Source: an uncultured Pseudomonadota bacterium
Lineage (GTDB): Bacteria; Pseudomonadota; Gammaproteobacteria; Xanthomonadales; Ahniellaceae
Length of the DNA: 16,023 bases
NCBI GenBank assembly: GCA_937996755.1
Contig: CALKUS010000239.1
Span: forward strand, 1-16,023
Direction: 5' to 3'
The stretch's first letter is position 1, and each line of letters starts with the position of its first letter. The notes beneath the pieces are model-generated. The model ran no database searches, was not told the DNA's origin, and saw nothing but the letters and a program-made list of their open reading frames with translations. The translations under genes were made by a program, and so were the position numbers. Shown in pieces: positions 1 to 8,458 of the stretch.

Positions 1-62
1 CGGGAATCGGGAATCGGGAATCGGGAATCGGGAATCGGGAATCGGGAATCGGGAATCGGGAA
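1..62. repeat. CGGGAAT heptanucleotide tandem array
   Basis: Eight perfect head-to-tail copies of CGGGAAT (1-56) are followed by a ninth that runs to CGGGAA at 62. The array touches the window edge, so its true length is unknown. It has nine GGG tracts on the plus strand with regular four-base AATC spacers, which fits a G-quadruplex pattern on the template strand for gltB. It lies just downstream of the gltB stop. I recall similar heptamer arrays in intergenic regions of Xanthomonadaceae genomes, but cannot verify that here. Confidence 0.95.
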
Positions 63-90
63 GCCGGCATCGGATCGCGTCGGCCCCGCT

Positions 91-124
91 CTTCCCATTT
101 CCGATTTCCGATTTCCCATTTCCG
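91..124. repeat. Degenerate inverted heptamer array facing the CGGGAAT array
   Basis: This stretch consists of ATTTCCG and ATTTCCC heptamers, about five units. It is close to the reverse complement of the array at 1-62. In the gltB-sense transcript, AATCGGAAATCGG from this block can pair with CCGATTCCCGATT from the other, with one mismatch in 13. A long hairpin could therefore form after the gltB stop and may act as a 3' end or terminator. There is no T-tract, so the terminator role is inference. Confidence 0.7.
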
Positions 125-129
125 CACTT

Positions 130-3100
130 TCACGCCGCGCGCCTCAGTGCGTCGACGAGCGACTCCAGGCTCGCCGCCTTCGGCTTCACCAGCCAGAACT
201 TGCCGCTGAAGTCGCGGAACTCCTCGATCACGTGCGCGCCCCACGCGCTGCCGGTCTCGGCGAAGTGGCGCGCGACCAGGCCGCGGAGGTGCTGCAGGTG
301 GTGCTCCATGCCCTCGGGCGAGATGCGCACGATGTCGATGAGCTCGTGGTTGTAGCGGTCGACGAAACCGCGATCGAGGTCCAGCACGTACGCGAGGCCG
401 CCCGTGAACCCGGCGCCGAAGTTGATGCCCGTGCTGCCGAGCACGACCACCACGCCGCCCGTCATGTACTCGCAGCAATGGTCGCCCGCGCCTTCGACGA
501 CGGCCGTCGCGCCGGAGTTGCGCACGGCGAAGCGCTCGCCCGCGCGGCCTGCGGCGTACAGCTCGCCGCCCGTCGCGCCGTACAGGCACGTGTTGCCCAT
601 GATCGGCGTGTCGCGCGCCACCCAGCGCGCGTCTTCCGGCGGGCGCAGCACGATGCGGCCGCCGGCCATGCCCTTGCCGACGTAGTCGTTCGCGTCGCCT
701 TCGAGGTGGAGATGGAGACCGCCGGCGTTCCATGCGCCGAGGCTCTGGCCGGCGTGGCCGCGCAGGCGCACCGTGACCGGCTGTTCGCGCATGCCCTGGT
801 CGCCGTGCGCACGCGCGATGTGGCCGGAGACGCGCGCGCCGATCGCGCGGTCGCCGTTGCCGATCGCGTACGCGAACTCGCCGCCGCTGCGTGCGTCGAT
901 CGCGTCGCGCATGTCGGCCAGCATGCGCGTCGCGAGCGTACCGGGATCGCGCGGCGCGTTGCGCACGCCAGCGGATGCGCGCGGCGCGTCGCCGTGCGCT
1001 GCCAGCAGCGGCGCGAGGTCGAGCGTCGCGTGGCGCTCGTTGCGCGTTGCGCGCGGCTCCAGCAGCCCGGTTTCGCCGATCACCTCCTCGAGCGAACGCG
1101 CGCCGAGCGCCGCGAGCAGCTCGCGCACTTCCTCGGCGACGAAGCGGAAATAGGCGACGACGCGCTCGGGCAGCCCGTGGAAATGCGCCGTGCGCAACCG
1201 TGCGTCCTGCGTCGCGATGCCGGTGGCGCAGTTGTTGAGGTGGCACACGCGCAGGTACTTGCAGCCGAGCGCCACCATCGGCGCGGTGCCGAAGCCGAAG
1301 CTGTCGGCGCCGAGGATCGCCGCCTTCAGCACGTCCAGCCCGGTCTTCAACCCGCCGTCGGCCTGCACGCGCACGCGCTCGCGCAGTCCATTCGCGCGCA
1401 GTGCCTGCTGCGTTTCCGCGATGCCGAGCTCCCACGGCCCGCCCGCATGGCGGATCGAGGAAACCGGCGACGCGCCCGTGCCGCCGTCGTAGCCGGAGAT
1501 CGTGATGAAGTCGGCGTACGCCTTCACGACGCCGGCCGCGATCGTGCCGACGCCCGCGTGCGCGACCAGCTTCACCGACACGAGCGCGTCGGGGTTCACT
1601 TCCTTCAGGTCGTAGACCAGCTCGGCGAGGTCCTCGATCGAGTAGATGTCGTGGTGCGGCGGCGGCGAGATCAGCCCGATGCCGGGCCGCGCGTAGCGCA
1701 GCCGCGCGATCAGCTCGTCCACCTTGCCGCCCGGCAGCTGCCCGCCTTCGCCGGGCTTCGCGCCCTGCGCGATCTTGATCTGCAGCACCTCGGCGCTCAC
1801 GAGGTAGGACGGCGTCACGCCGAAGCGTCCCGAGGCGACCTGCTTGATCTTCGATGCGCGCGCCGTGCCGTAGCGCGCGGGATCCTCGCCGCCCTCGCCG
1901 GAGTTCGAGCGCGCGCCGATCGAGTTCATCGCGATCGCGAGCGCCTCGTGCGCCTCGGGCGACAGCGCACCGAGGCTCATGCCGGCGCAATCGAAGCGAC
2001 GCATGATCGCCTCGGCCGGCTCGACCTCGTCGAGCGGGACCGGTTCGCGATCGCGGCGCAACGCGAGCAGGTCGCGCAACGTCGCGGGCTCGCGCCCGTT
2101 CACGAACGCCGCGTAGCGGTCGTAGTCGGCGCGATCGCCGCTGCGCACCGCGCGCTGCAGCGACGCGACCACGTCGGGATTGAAGCAGTGGTATTCGCCG
2201 CCGTGCACCCAACGCAATAGTCCACCGGGCTCGAGCGGCTGGTTCGCGTCGCGTGCGCGCGCGGCGTGCGCCGCGGCGTCGGCCTGCAATGCGTCGAAGC
2301 CGATGCCGCCGATGCGGCTCGGCGTGCCGGCGAAGCAGAGGTCGATCACGTCGGGCGCGAGCCCGATCGCCTCGAACAGCTGCGCGCCGCGATAGCTGCC
2401 GATCGTGCTGATGCCCATCTTCGAGACGATCTTCAGCAGCCCCTTCTTGATGCCGCGCCGGTAGCTGCGCCCGAGCTCGGCGCGCTCGCTGCCATGCTTG
2501 CCGGTGAGCGCCCCCGTGCGCCCGAGGTCGAACAGCGTCTGGTACGCGAGGTACGGATAAACGGCCGTCGCGCCGTAGCCGATGAGGCACGCGACGTGGT
2601 GCGCGTCGCGCGCCGTGCCCGTTTCCACGATGAGGTTGCAGTCGCAACGCAGGCCGAGCTCGACGAGATGCTGGTGCACGGCGCCGGTCGCGAGCAGCGC
2701 GTGCACGGGCAGCTTCTCGCCTTCGGGCCAGCGATCGGAGAGCAGCAGGATGACGGCGCCGCCGCGCACGGCGGCCTCGGCCTCCGCGCGGATGCGGCGC
2801 AGCGCGTCGGCCAGGCCTTCGTCCGGCGCATGCCACAGGTGGATCACGGCATGCGCGTGCGCGAAGCCCGGCAATGCGAGCAACTGGCGCAGCTTGCGCT
2901 GCGAGAGCACGGGCGAGTTCAGCATGAGCGCGCGCGCGTTCGCGGGCGAGAGCTCGAAGACGTTGCCCTCGCGGCCGATCGGCGTCGCGAGCGACATCAC
3001 GCAGCCTTCGCGCAGCGGGTCGATCGGCGGGTTCGTCACCTGCGCGAACGCCTGGCGGAAGTGGTCGTACAGCGGCCGCACGCGCGCCGACAGCACGGCG

Positions 3101-4584
3101 AGCGGCGTGTCGTCGCCCATGGACGCCGTCGCTTCCTGCTCGGTCTCCGCGAGCGACGTGAGCAGGTGGTCGCGCTCCTCGCGTGTGAGGCCGAACAGCT
3201 TCTGGAAGCGCGCGAGCGTTTGCGGATCGAACGGCTCGGCCGCGAGCGACGGATCGATGAGGTCGGCGACGAGGTAGGAAAGCCCCTGCCTGAGCCAGCG
3301 CTTGAACGGCGCGCGCGCGCGGTTGATCGCGTCGATCGCCGCAGAATCGAGCAGCTCGCCGGCGTGCAGGTCGACCGCCATCATCTCGCCGGGGCCTAGC
3401 TTGCCCTTCGCGACGACGTCCGCCGTCGCGAAGTCCCACACGCCCGTCTCCGAGGCGACGGCGAACACGCGATCGCGCGACAGCGTCCAGCGCGCCGGTC
3501 GCAGGCCGTTGCGGTCGAGCGTGCACGCCGCGTAGCGGCCTTCGCACATCACGAGGCCCGCCGGGCCGTCCCACGGGTCGACGTTCAGCGAGTGGTATTC
3601 GTAGAACGCGGCGAGGTCGGGGTCGCTGGCCTCGATCGCGGTGGTTGCCGGCGGCACGAGGATACGCATCGCCTGCAGCAGGTCCATGCCGCCCGCGAGC
3701 AGCAGCTCGAGCATGTTGTCGAGGCTCTGCGAATCCGAGCCGTGCAGCGAGACCGCAGGCTTCAGCTCGCGCAGGTCGATGACCGGCGTGCGCCACTTCG
3801 CGGTGCGCGCGAGCGCCCAGCGGCGGTTGCCCTCGATCGTGTTGATCTCGCCGTTGTGCGCGAGGACGCGGAACGGCTGCGCGAGCGACCAGCGCGGCGC
3901 CGTGTTCGTCGAGAAGCGCTGGTGGAACACGGCGACGCTCGATGCGAAATCGTCGCGCGCGAGGTCGGGATAGAACTGCGCGAGCGCCGTGGGCAACACC
4001 ATCGCCTTGTAGCCGAGCGTCGCGGCCGACAGCGTGACGACGAAGAAGTCGGGCAGGTCGGCGAGCCGCTGCTCGGCGCGGCGGCGCGCGAGGAACAACG
4101 CGCGCTTGAACGACGCCTGGTCCATGCCGGCGTCCGGCGCCACGAACACCTGCTCGATGCGCGGCAGCGAGCGCTTCGCGCCGTCGCCGCACGCGTTCGC
4201 GTCGACCGGCACCACGCGCCAGCCCGCGACGCGCACGGCGATCCGCTCGAGCTCTTCGGCCAGCACGCCGCGCGCGCGCGCGGCCGCGCGCTCGTGGCGC
4301 GGCAGGAAGATCGTGCCGGCCGTGAACTCGTGCCCGACGGGAATGCCCGCTTCGGCCGCGACCGCGCGCAGGAAGGCATCGGGCCGGCGGACCAGCAGGC
4401 CGCAGCCGTCGCCGGTCTTGCCGTCGGCGCCGACCGCGCCGCGGTGCGCGAGTCGTTGCAGCGCAGCGAGCGCGGAGGCGACGAACTGGCGACTCGGCGC
4501 GTCGTCGAGCTGCGCGATCAGCCCGAAGCCGCAGCTGTCGTGCTCGCGTGCTGGATCGTGAAGACCGTGGACCGCACCGACCAT
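130..4584 (-). CDS. gltB: Glutamate synthase (NADPH-type) large subunit
   Basis: This is the large (alpha) subunit of glutamate synthase (GOGAT). It makes two glutamates from glutamine and 2-oxoglutarate in ammonia assimilation, working in the cytoplasm with the GltD subunit. The protein is 1484 residues, the family's usual size. Starting at ATG 4584 gives a 17-residue propeptide before Cys18 (EHDSCGFGL), the N-terminal nucleophile of the class II glutamine amidotransferase domain (about 18-420). A central linker and an FMN-binding synthase domain follow (GEGGQLPGGK motif). The [3Fe-4S] cysteines are C1108, C1114 and C1119 (CKYLRVC and HLNNC). A C-terminal GXGXG beta-helix follows (GNTCLYGATGGE). 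The frame stays open to 4749, but the extension does not resemble GltB. GltD is normally encoded next to it; it would lie beyond position 1 and is not in the window. Confidence 0.97.
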   Translation of the reverse strand: MVGAVHGLHDPAREHDSCGFGLIAQLDDAPSRQFVASALAALQRLAHRGAVGADGKTGDGCGLLVRRPDAFLRAVAAEAGIPVGHEFTAGTIFLPRHERAAARARGVLAEELERIAVRVAGWRVVPVDANACGDGAKRSLPRIEQVFVAPDAGMDQASFKRALFLARRRAEQRLADLPDFFVVTLSAATLGYKAMVLPTALAQFYPDLARDDFASSVAVFHQRFSTNTAPRWSLAQPFRVLAHNGEINTIEGNRRWALARTAKWRTPVIDLRELKPAVSLHGSDSQSLDNMLELLLAGGMDLLQAMRILVPPATTAIEASDPDLAAFYEYHSLNVDPWDGPAGLVMCEGRYAACTLDRNGLRPARWTLSRDRVFAVASETGVWDFATADVVAKGKLGPGEMMAVDLHAGELLDSAAIDAINRARAPFKRWLRQGLSYLVADLIDPSLAAEPFDPQTLARFQKLFGLTREERDHLLTSLAETEQEATASMGDDTPLAVLSARVRPLYDHFRQAFAQVTNPPIDPLREGCVMSLATPIGREGNVFELSPANARALMLNSPVLSQRKLRQLLALPGFAHAHAVIHLWHAPDEGLADALRRIRAEAEAAVRGGAVILLLSDRWPEGEKLPVHALLATGAVHQHLVELGLRCDCNLIVETGTARDAHHVACLIGYGATAVYPYLAYQTLFDLGRTGALTGKHGSERAELGRSYRRGIKKGLLKIVSKMGISTIGSYRGAQLFEAIGLAPDVIDLCFAGTPSRIGGIGFDALQADAAAHAARARDANQPLEPGGLLRWVHGGEYHCFNPDVVASLQRAVRSGDRADYDRYAAFVNGREPATLRDLLALRRDREPVPLDEVEPAEAIMRRFDCAGMSLGALSPEAHEALAIAMNSIGARSNSGEGGEDPARYGTARASKIKQVASGRFGVTPSYLVSAEVLQIKIAQGAKPGEGGQLPGGKVDELIARLRYARPGIGLISPPPHHDIYSIEDLAELVYDLKEVNPDALVSVKLVAHAGVGTIAAGVVKAYADFITISGYDGGTGASPVSSIRHAGGPWELGIAETQQALRANGLRERVRVQADGGLKTGLDVLKAAILGADSFGFGTAPMVALGCKYLRVCHLNNCATGIATQDARLRTAHFHGLPERVVAYFRFVAEEVRELLAALGARSLEEVIGETGLLEPRATRNERHATLDLAPLLAAHGDAPRASAGVRNAPRDPGTLATRMLADMRDAIDARSGGEFAYAIGNGDRAIGARVSGHIARAHGDQGMREQPVTVRLRGHAGQSLGAWNAGGLHLHLEGDANDYVGKGMAGGRIVLRPPEDARWVARDTPIMGNTCLYGATGGELYAAGRAGERFAVRNSGATAVVEGAGDHCCEYMTGGVVVVLGSTGINFGAGFTGGLAYVLDLDRGFVDRYNHELIDIVRISPEGMEHHLQHLRGLVARHFAETGSAWGAHVIEEFRDFSGKFWLVKPKAASLESLVDALRRAA

Positions 4585-4681
4585 GCCGAAGACCCCCGTG
4601 TAAAGGAGCTGTGGCAGGCGGCAGGAAGCGGGAAGGCGCGTCCGTCCGTGCATCGCATCCGCGCCTGCGCCGTGTCGGCAC

Positions 4682-4701
4682 GACGACCGTCGAGGGTCGT
4701 C
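4682..4701 (-). promoter_or_regulatory. Leader hairpin upstream of gltB
   Basis: GACGACC (4682-4688) and GGTCGTC (4695-4701) form a perfect 7-bp stem around the loop GTCGAG. It lies about 100 bases upstream of the gltB start, inside its probable 5' untranslated region. No T-tract follows on either strand. Function is unknown, and it could be chance in GC-rich DNA. Confidence 0.35.
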
Positions 4702-4764
4702 CAGGTTCGCTGGATGGTCAGCACGGGATCGACGAGTTGCCTCGTCCACCGCCTCCCGAGCTCG

Positions 4765-4793
4765 AATAAACCACGAATGTCGCGATGCAGCAA
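4765..4793 (-). promoter_or_regulatory. Weak sigma-70-like promoter candidate for gltB
   Basis: On the minus strand, TTGCTG (4793-4788) is followed after exactly 17 bases by TTTATT (4770-4765). The matches to consensus are 3/6 and 4/6. The leader to the gltB ATG would be about 170 bases. The AT-rich TTTATT stands out in a GC-rich region, which is the main reason to list it. Confidence 0.25.
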
Positions 4794-4941
4794 CCAGCGG
4801 ATGATCGCGCCGGGACGCGATTTCCGCGTTGCCTGCAGGAACGTGGCGCGCGCCGTCTTGCCGAGGGGCGTTCGTCGCGGCGACGATGATGGTGGCGGCA
4901 CGACCCGGAGAGGCGCGCCGCCGGAGATTCGGGGTAATGCC

Positions 4942-6858
4942 ATGAACACGAAGGCCTTGCTGGCGGCGCTCGCGCTGTCCGGATTCGGTGCGGCGCGAGC
5001 CGCGGATGCGTTGTCGATCGCGGACTACGTGCGCGAGCCGCGCTATTCGGACCTCACGCTGTCGCCGGACGGCAGCTACCTCGCGGCGAAGGTGCCGTTC
5101 GAGGGCGGCAGCGCGCTGGCCGTGCTATCGCGCGCGGATCTGAAACTCACGACCACCGTGAAGGGCGGCCCGAAGACCTACGTCGACGAGCACCTGTGGG
5201 TATCGCCGCGGCGCATCGCCGTCCGCATGTCGATGCCACTCGACGACTACGCACAACGCGCGTCGTTGCCGTCCCTGTACGTCGTCGACGCCGACGGTGG
5301 CCACCCCGACGAGACCTGGGGCGTCGTCTACGACACCGTGCCCGACAAGGGCCTCGTGGTGCTCGGCTTCTGCACCAACTACTGCGACGCGCTGAGCGTC
5401 GCGCGCGTGCCCGCGGCGAAATTCCAGAAGCGCCGCGACCCGGTGAAGCTGCCGCGCGATTTCTGGGACGTCGCGGCGGATCCGGAAGGGCGACCGGTGT
5501 TGGCCTGGGGCGACGGCAAGGAAGACGACGACCTGCAGGAAGTGCGGCAGCTGAAGGGTGACGACTGGTCGATGTTCTACGACGAGGCGAGCGGTGGCGT
5601 GCGCAAGACCCCGCTGGGCGTCGGCCACGACGGTACGGCATGGTTCTCGTCGGATGCGAAGCACGGACCGTCGCTCATCGAGCAGGCCGACCTGCGCACC
5701 GGCAAGCTCGTGCCGGTGCTCCGCCACGCGCGCGTCGATCCGGAGGAGCTGATCTGGAGCGCCGATGGCCGCACGCTCGTCGGCGCGTGGTTCCACGACG
5801 GCAAGCCCGAGCCCATGTTCATCGACGCCGAAGCGCCGGAAGCGAAACTCACCGCTGCCGTCGCGGCCGCGTTCCCCGATGCGTGGGCGCGCGTCGTCGG
5901 ATTCTCCATGGATCGCGCACACGCGCTCGTCGCCGTCAGCAGCGACCGCGATCCCGGCCGCTATTACCTGTTCGACGCCGCGACGAAGAAGCTCGCGTTC
6001 CTCACGGCGGTCAGCCCCTGGGTCGATCCTGCGAAGATGGCGCCGACGCAGGTGTTCCGCTTCAAGGCGCGCGACGGGCTCGAGATGTCGGGGCTGCTGA
6101 CGCTGCCGCGCAGCGGCAAGGCACCGTACCCGCTCGTCGTGATCCCGCACGGCGGGCCGATGGCGCGCGACTACTGGGAAGAGTTCGACGGTTCGGCGCA
6201 ATTGCTCGCGAGCCGCGGCTATGCCGTGCTGAAGGTCGACTTCCGCGGATCTTCCGGTTACGGCCGCGAATTCGAGCGTCGCGCGTGGAAGCAGTGGGGA
6301 CGCGCGCCGCAGGACGACGTCACCGACGCCACGCGCTGGGCGATCGCGCAGGGGCATGCGGACGCGGCCCGCATCTGCCTCTACGGCGGCAGCTACGGCG
6401 CATACGCTGCGTTGATGGGCGCGGTGCGCGAGCCGGCGCTCTACCGTTGCGCGATCGGCGTGGCCGGCGTGTACGACCTGGAGATCATGCGCAACTGGGG
6501 CGACGTCAACGACTCGAAGCAGGGGCGCAAGTACCTCGACGACGCGCTCGGCAGCGACCACACCGAGCTCGCGCGCAATTCGCCGACGCACCGCGCGCGC
6601 GAGATCCGGGCTGCGCTGCTTCTCGCGCACGGCTATCGCGACGAACGCGCGGCTCCCGAGCATTTCCGCGCGATGACGCGCGCCCTCGACAAGGCCGGCG
6701 TCCGGTACGAAACGTTCCTGCGCGGCGACGAAGGGCACGGCTGGTTCGACGAGAAGGACCGCGTCGCGTTCGCCGAACGCGTGCTGTCGTTCCTGGAACG
6801 CAGCATGTCGGGCCAGGCACCTGCGGCGCCGGAGGCGGCGAAACCCGGCGCGCCATGA
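4942..6858 (+). CDS. Secreted S9-family (prolyl oligopeptidase-like) serine peptidase
   Basis: The predicted protein is a 638-residue exported alpha/beta-hydrolase peptidase of family S9, probably cleaving oligopeptides in the periplasm. An N-terminal signal peptide (residues 1 to about 20, MNTKALLAALALSG..ARA) supports the ATG at 4942; the frame is open far upstream but shows no conserved sequence there. Residues about 30-365 look like a beta-propeller (repeated SPDG, SADG and VVDADGG turns). The catalytic domain (about 370-622) has HGGP at 403-406, the nucleophile elbow YGGSYG with Ser484, Asp567 in HGYRDERA and His599 in GDEGHGW. All three catalytic residues are therefore present. It resembles the acylaminoacyl-peptidase/DPP branch found in many copies in Xanthomonadales. 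The exact substrate cannot be told from sequence. It is the only plus-strand gene, divergent from gltB. Confidence 0.93.
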   Translation: MNTKALLAALALSGFGAARAADALSIADYVREPRYSDLTLSPDGSYLAAKVPFEGGSALAVLSRADLKLTTTVKGGPKTYVDEHLWVSPRRIAVRMSMPLDDYAQRASLPSLYVVDADGGHPDETWGVVYDTVPDKGLVVLGFCTNYCDALSVARVPAAKFQKRRDPVKLPRDFWDVAADPEGRPVLAWGDGKEDDDLQEVRQLKGDDWSMFYDEASGGVRKTPLGVGHDGTAWFSSDAKHGPSLIEQADLRTGKLVPVLRHARVDPEELIWSADGRTLVGAWFHDGKPEPMFIDAEAPEAKLTAAVAAAFPDAWARVVGFSMDRAHALVAVSSDRDPGRYYLFDAATKKLAFLTAVSPWVDPAKMAPTQVFRFKARDGLEMSGLLTLPRSGKAPYPLVVIPHGGPMARDYWEEFDGSAQLLASRGYAVLKVDFRGSSGYGREFERRAWKQWGRAPQDDVTDATRWAIAQGHADAARICLYGGSYGAYAALMGAVREPALYRCAIGVAGVYDLEIMRNWGDVNDSKQGRKYLDDALGSDHTELARNSPTHRAREIRAALLLAHGYRDERAAPEHFRAMTRALDKAGVRYETFLRGDEGHGWFDEKDRVAFAERVLSFLERSMSGQAPAAPEAAKPGAP

Positions 6859-6889
6859 GGCGCGCTCAGCGCTCCACGCGCGGCGCCTC
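6857..6889. terminator. Convergent-gene hairpin spanning two stop codons
   Basis: GAGGCGC (6857-6863) pairs with GCGCCTC (6883-6889) around a 19-base loop. The stem starts inside the TGA of the S9 peptidase gene, and the loop contains the stop codon of the opposing serine hydrolase gene. Only seven bases separate the two stops, so this is the natural place for a shared bidirectional terminator. There is no U-tract on either strand, so the assignment rests on position and symmetry. Confidence 0.35.
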
Positions 6890-8458
6890 CTGGTCGATCG
6901 CGCCCTGCAGCAGCCGCACGGCGTCCACCTTGCCCGCCTTGTTGCGCGTGAAGCGCAGCTGCGCGTCGACGACGCGATAGAAGAACTCGTCCTTGCCGCT
7001 CGCGTAGATCGGCAGCCACTGCTGGCCGGTGAGCACGGCCTCGAGCCCGCCTTCGCGCTTGCGCACGGTGAGCTCGTTGCCCGGGCCGAGTGCGTAGCTG
7101 CCGACGTATTCGTCGAGCAGCTTCGCGTCGAGCTTCACTTCCTGGCGTGCGGCCATCGTCGCGAGCGCGGCCGTGCGCGTTCCCGCCTGTACCACGCCGT
7201 TCTGCGCGAGCTCGAGCTTCACCACCTTGCCGCCCTCGCGCACGAAGTGCACGGACGCGTCGACGTCGCCGAGCGCGTACCAGTCGTCGCCGATGCCGTA
7301 GATGGGCAATGCCATCTGGCCGGTCGCCTGCAGCAACAGCACGCCGTCGCGCTCGAAGATGCCGATGCCGAAGTCCTTCGTGAGCTGGTACTGCCCGAAC
7401 ACGGACTCGTCGACCGGCGGCCACTGCGGCGGCTTCTGCTCGTAGCCGAGCGCCTTCAGCACGACGCCCGTCGGGTCTGCGTCGCCCGAGAGCAGCACCA
7501 CGTAGCCCTGCTTCGTGTCGCGGCGGAATGCGAGCACGGAATGGAAGCCCGCCGTTGCGCCGTTGTGCCAGACGACCTGAGCGTCGCCGGCCGGGGCGAG
7601 GTGCCACACGCGCGTCACCGAGAACGGGCCCGCGTCGGAACGGCGCACGAAATCGCCGTCGAGCGCGTGCTTCAGCGGCCACGGCTGCGTGCCGAGGCAC
7701 GCCTGCACGAGTTTCGCGAGGTCACCCGCGCTGCTCCAGATCGCGCCGGCCGGCGCGAATGCAGCGAATCGCCACGCGCCCACGCTGCGGCCTTCCGATG
7801 TGGCCGACGCTGCGTCGAGGTCCGCCGCGAATCCCGTGCGCGACAGCCCGAGCGGTGCGATGACGCGCTTCTGGAGCGCTTCGCGATAACCGCGACCGTC
7901 GAGACGGCCGAGCGCTTCGCCGAGCGCGGCGGCGCCGAAGTTCGAGTACGCATAGAAGTGGCCGAGCGGCTGCTCGTCGCGCGAACCATTCAGGCCGGCG
8001 AACAGCGCCTTCGTGTCGTAGCCTGCGTATGGATCCGGCCCGGATGCGTCCATGTTCGCGGGCAGGCGCGGCAGGCCGCTCGTGTGCGTCGCGAGCTCGA
8101 TCAGCGTGATCTTGCCGATCGCCTCGTTCTTCGGCGCGAGGTCCGAGCCGAACGCGGCGCGCAGCGTGCCTTCGTCCTTCGCCTTGCCGTCCGCCACCAT
8201 TTCGGCGAGCAGCAGGTTGGTGAACGCTTTCGTGATCGAGCCGACCTGGAACTGCGTCGTGGCGGTCGGCACGGAATCGTTGCCGCGCGCCCGCTCGCCG
8301 AAACCCTGCGTGCGCACGCCGCTCGCGTCGATCTCGGCGATCACGGCCGCCGTTGCGCCGCCGTCGGCGATACGCGCGGCCAGCCAGTCGGCGGGCTTCT
8401 CGACCGCGGCCGACGCGAGCGGCGCGACGAGGAGGGCGGTCAGCAGGTACGTCTTCAT
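6866..8458 (-). CDS. Exported beta-lactamase-family serine hydrolase with two C-terminal repeats
   Basis: The protein is a 530-residue class C beta-lactamase/penicillin-binding-protein-like (family S12) hydrolase, probably periplasmic. A signal peptide covers about residues 1-17 (LVAPLASA). Catalytic motifs are intact: SITK (Ser74, Lys77), YSN (Tyr171, Asn173) and HNG (His298). The family motif HTSGLP is at 125-130. After the hydrolase domain come two similar segments, 349-421 and 443-522, each ending in a charged strand resembling V(R/T)xxxGKVxxxxL; they look like a duplicated DUF3471-type lipocalin-like domain. The substrate may be a D-amino acid peptide, ester or peptidoglycan fragment; sequence does not decide. 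The ATG at 8458 overlaps the upstream gene's stop by four bases (ATGA), so it is the third gene of the sigma-factor operon. Confidence 0.92.
   Translation of the reverse strand: MKTYLLTALLVAPLASAAVEKPADWLAARIADGGATAAVIAEIDASGVRTQGFGERARGNDSVPTATTQFQVGSITKAFTNLLLAEMVADGKAKDEGTLRAAFGSDLAPKNEAIGKITLIELATHTSGLPRLPANMDASGPDPYAGYDTKALFAGLNGSRDEQPLGHFYAYSNFGAAALGEALGRLDGRGYREALQKRVIAPLGLSRTGFAADLDAASATSEGRSVGAWRFAAFAPAGAIWSSAGDLAKLVQACLGTQPWPLKHALDGDFVRRSDAGPFSVTRVWHLAPAGDAQVVWHNGATAGFHSVLAFRRDTKQGYVVLLSGDADPTGVVLKALGYEQKPPQWPPVDESVFGQYQLTKDFGIGIFERDGVLLLQATGQMALPIYGIGDDWYALGDVDASVHFVREGGKVVKLELAQNGVVQAGTRTAALATMAARQEVKLDAKLLDEYVGSYALGPGNELTVRKREGGLEAVLTGQQWLPIYASGKDEFFYRVVDAQLRFTRNKAGKVDAVRLLQGAIDQEAPRVER

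Larger units (their letters stand above)
4585..4941. promoter_or_regulatory. Divergent intergenic region between gltB and S9 peptidase gene
   Basis: This 357-base region must hold the promoters of both divergent genes. No strong sigma-70 boxes are visible. The best minus-strand candidate is annotated separately. A perfect 7-bp stem, GACGACC/GGTCGTC with a 6-base loop (4682-4701), would lie in the gltB leader. I see no convincing coding sequence; the open frames running through it look like extensions forced by high GC. Confidence 0.6.

Noticed and set aside
1..124. Possible CRISPR array
   Set aside because: The units are direct heptamers with no spacers and no cas genes nearby; this is a simple tandem repeat.
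232..2220. Long plus-strand open frame opposite gltB
   Set aside because: It is antisense to a clear gltB with intact motifs. Its translation is rich in Arg, Ala, Val and His with no family resemblance, the usual shadow of high-GC codon use.
4585..4749. 55-residue N-terminal extension of GltB
   Set aside because: It does not resemble GltB propeptides. Starting at 4584 gives the usual short propeptide before Cys18.
4838..4858. ECF-type promoter (GGAAC and CGTC) for the S9 peptidase gene
   Set aside because: The spacing is only 11 bases where about 16-17 is expected, so I did not keep it as a target of the local sigma factor.
3592..4941. 450-residue upstream extension of the S9 peptidase frame
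   Set aside because: It runs antisense through gltB and has shadow-like composition. The signal peptide starting at 4942 marks the real N-terminus.
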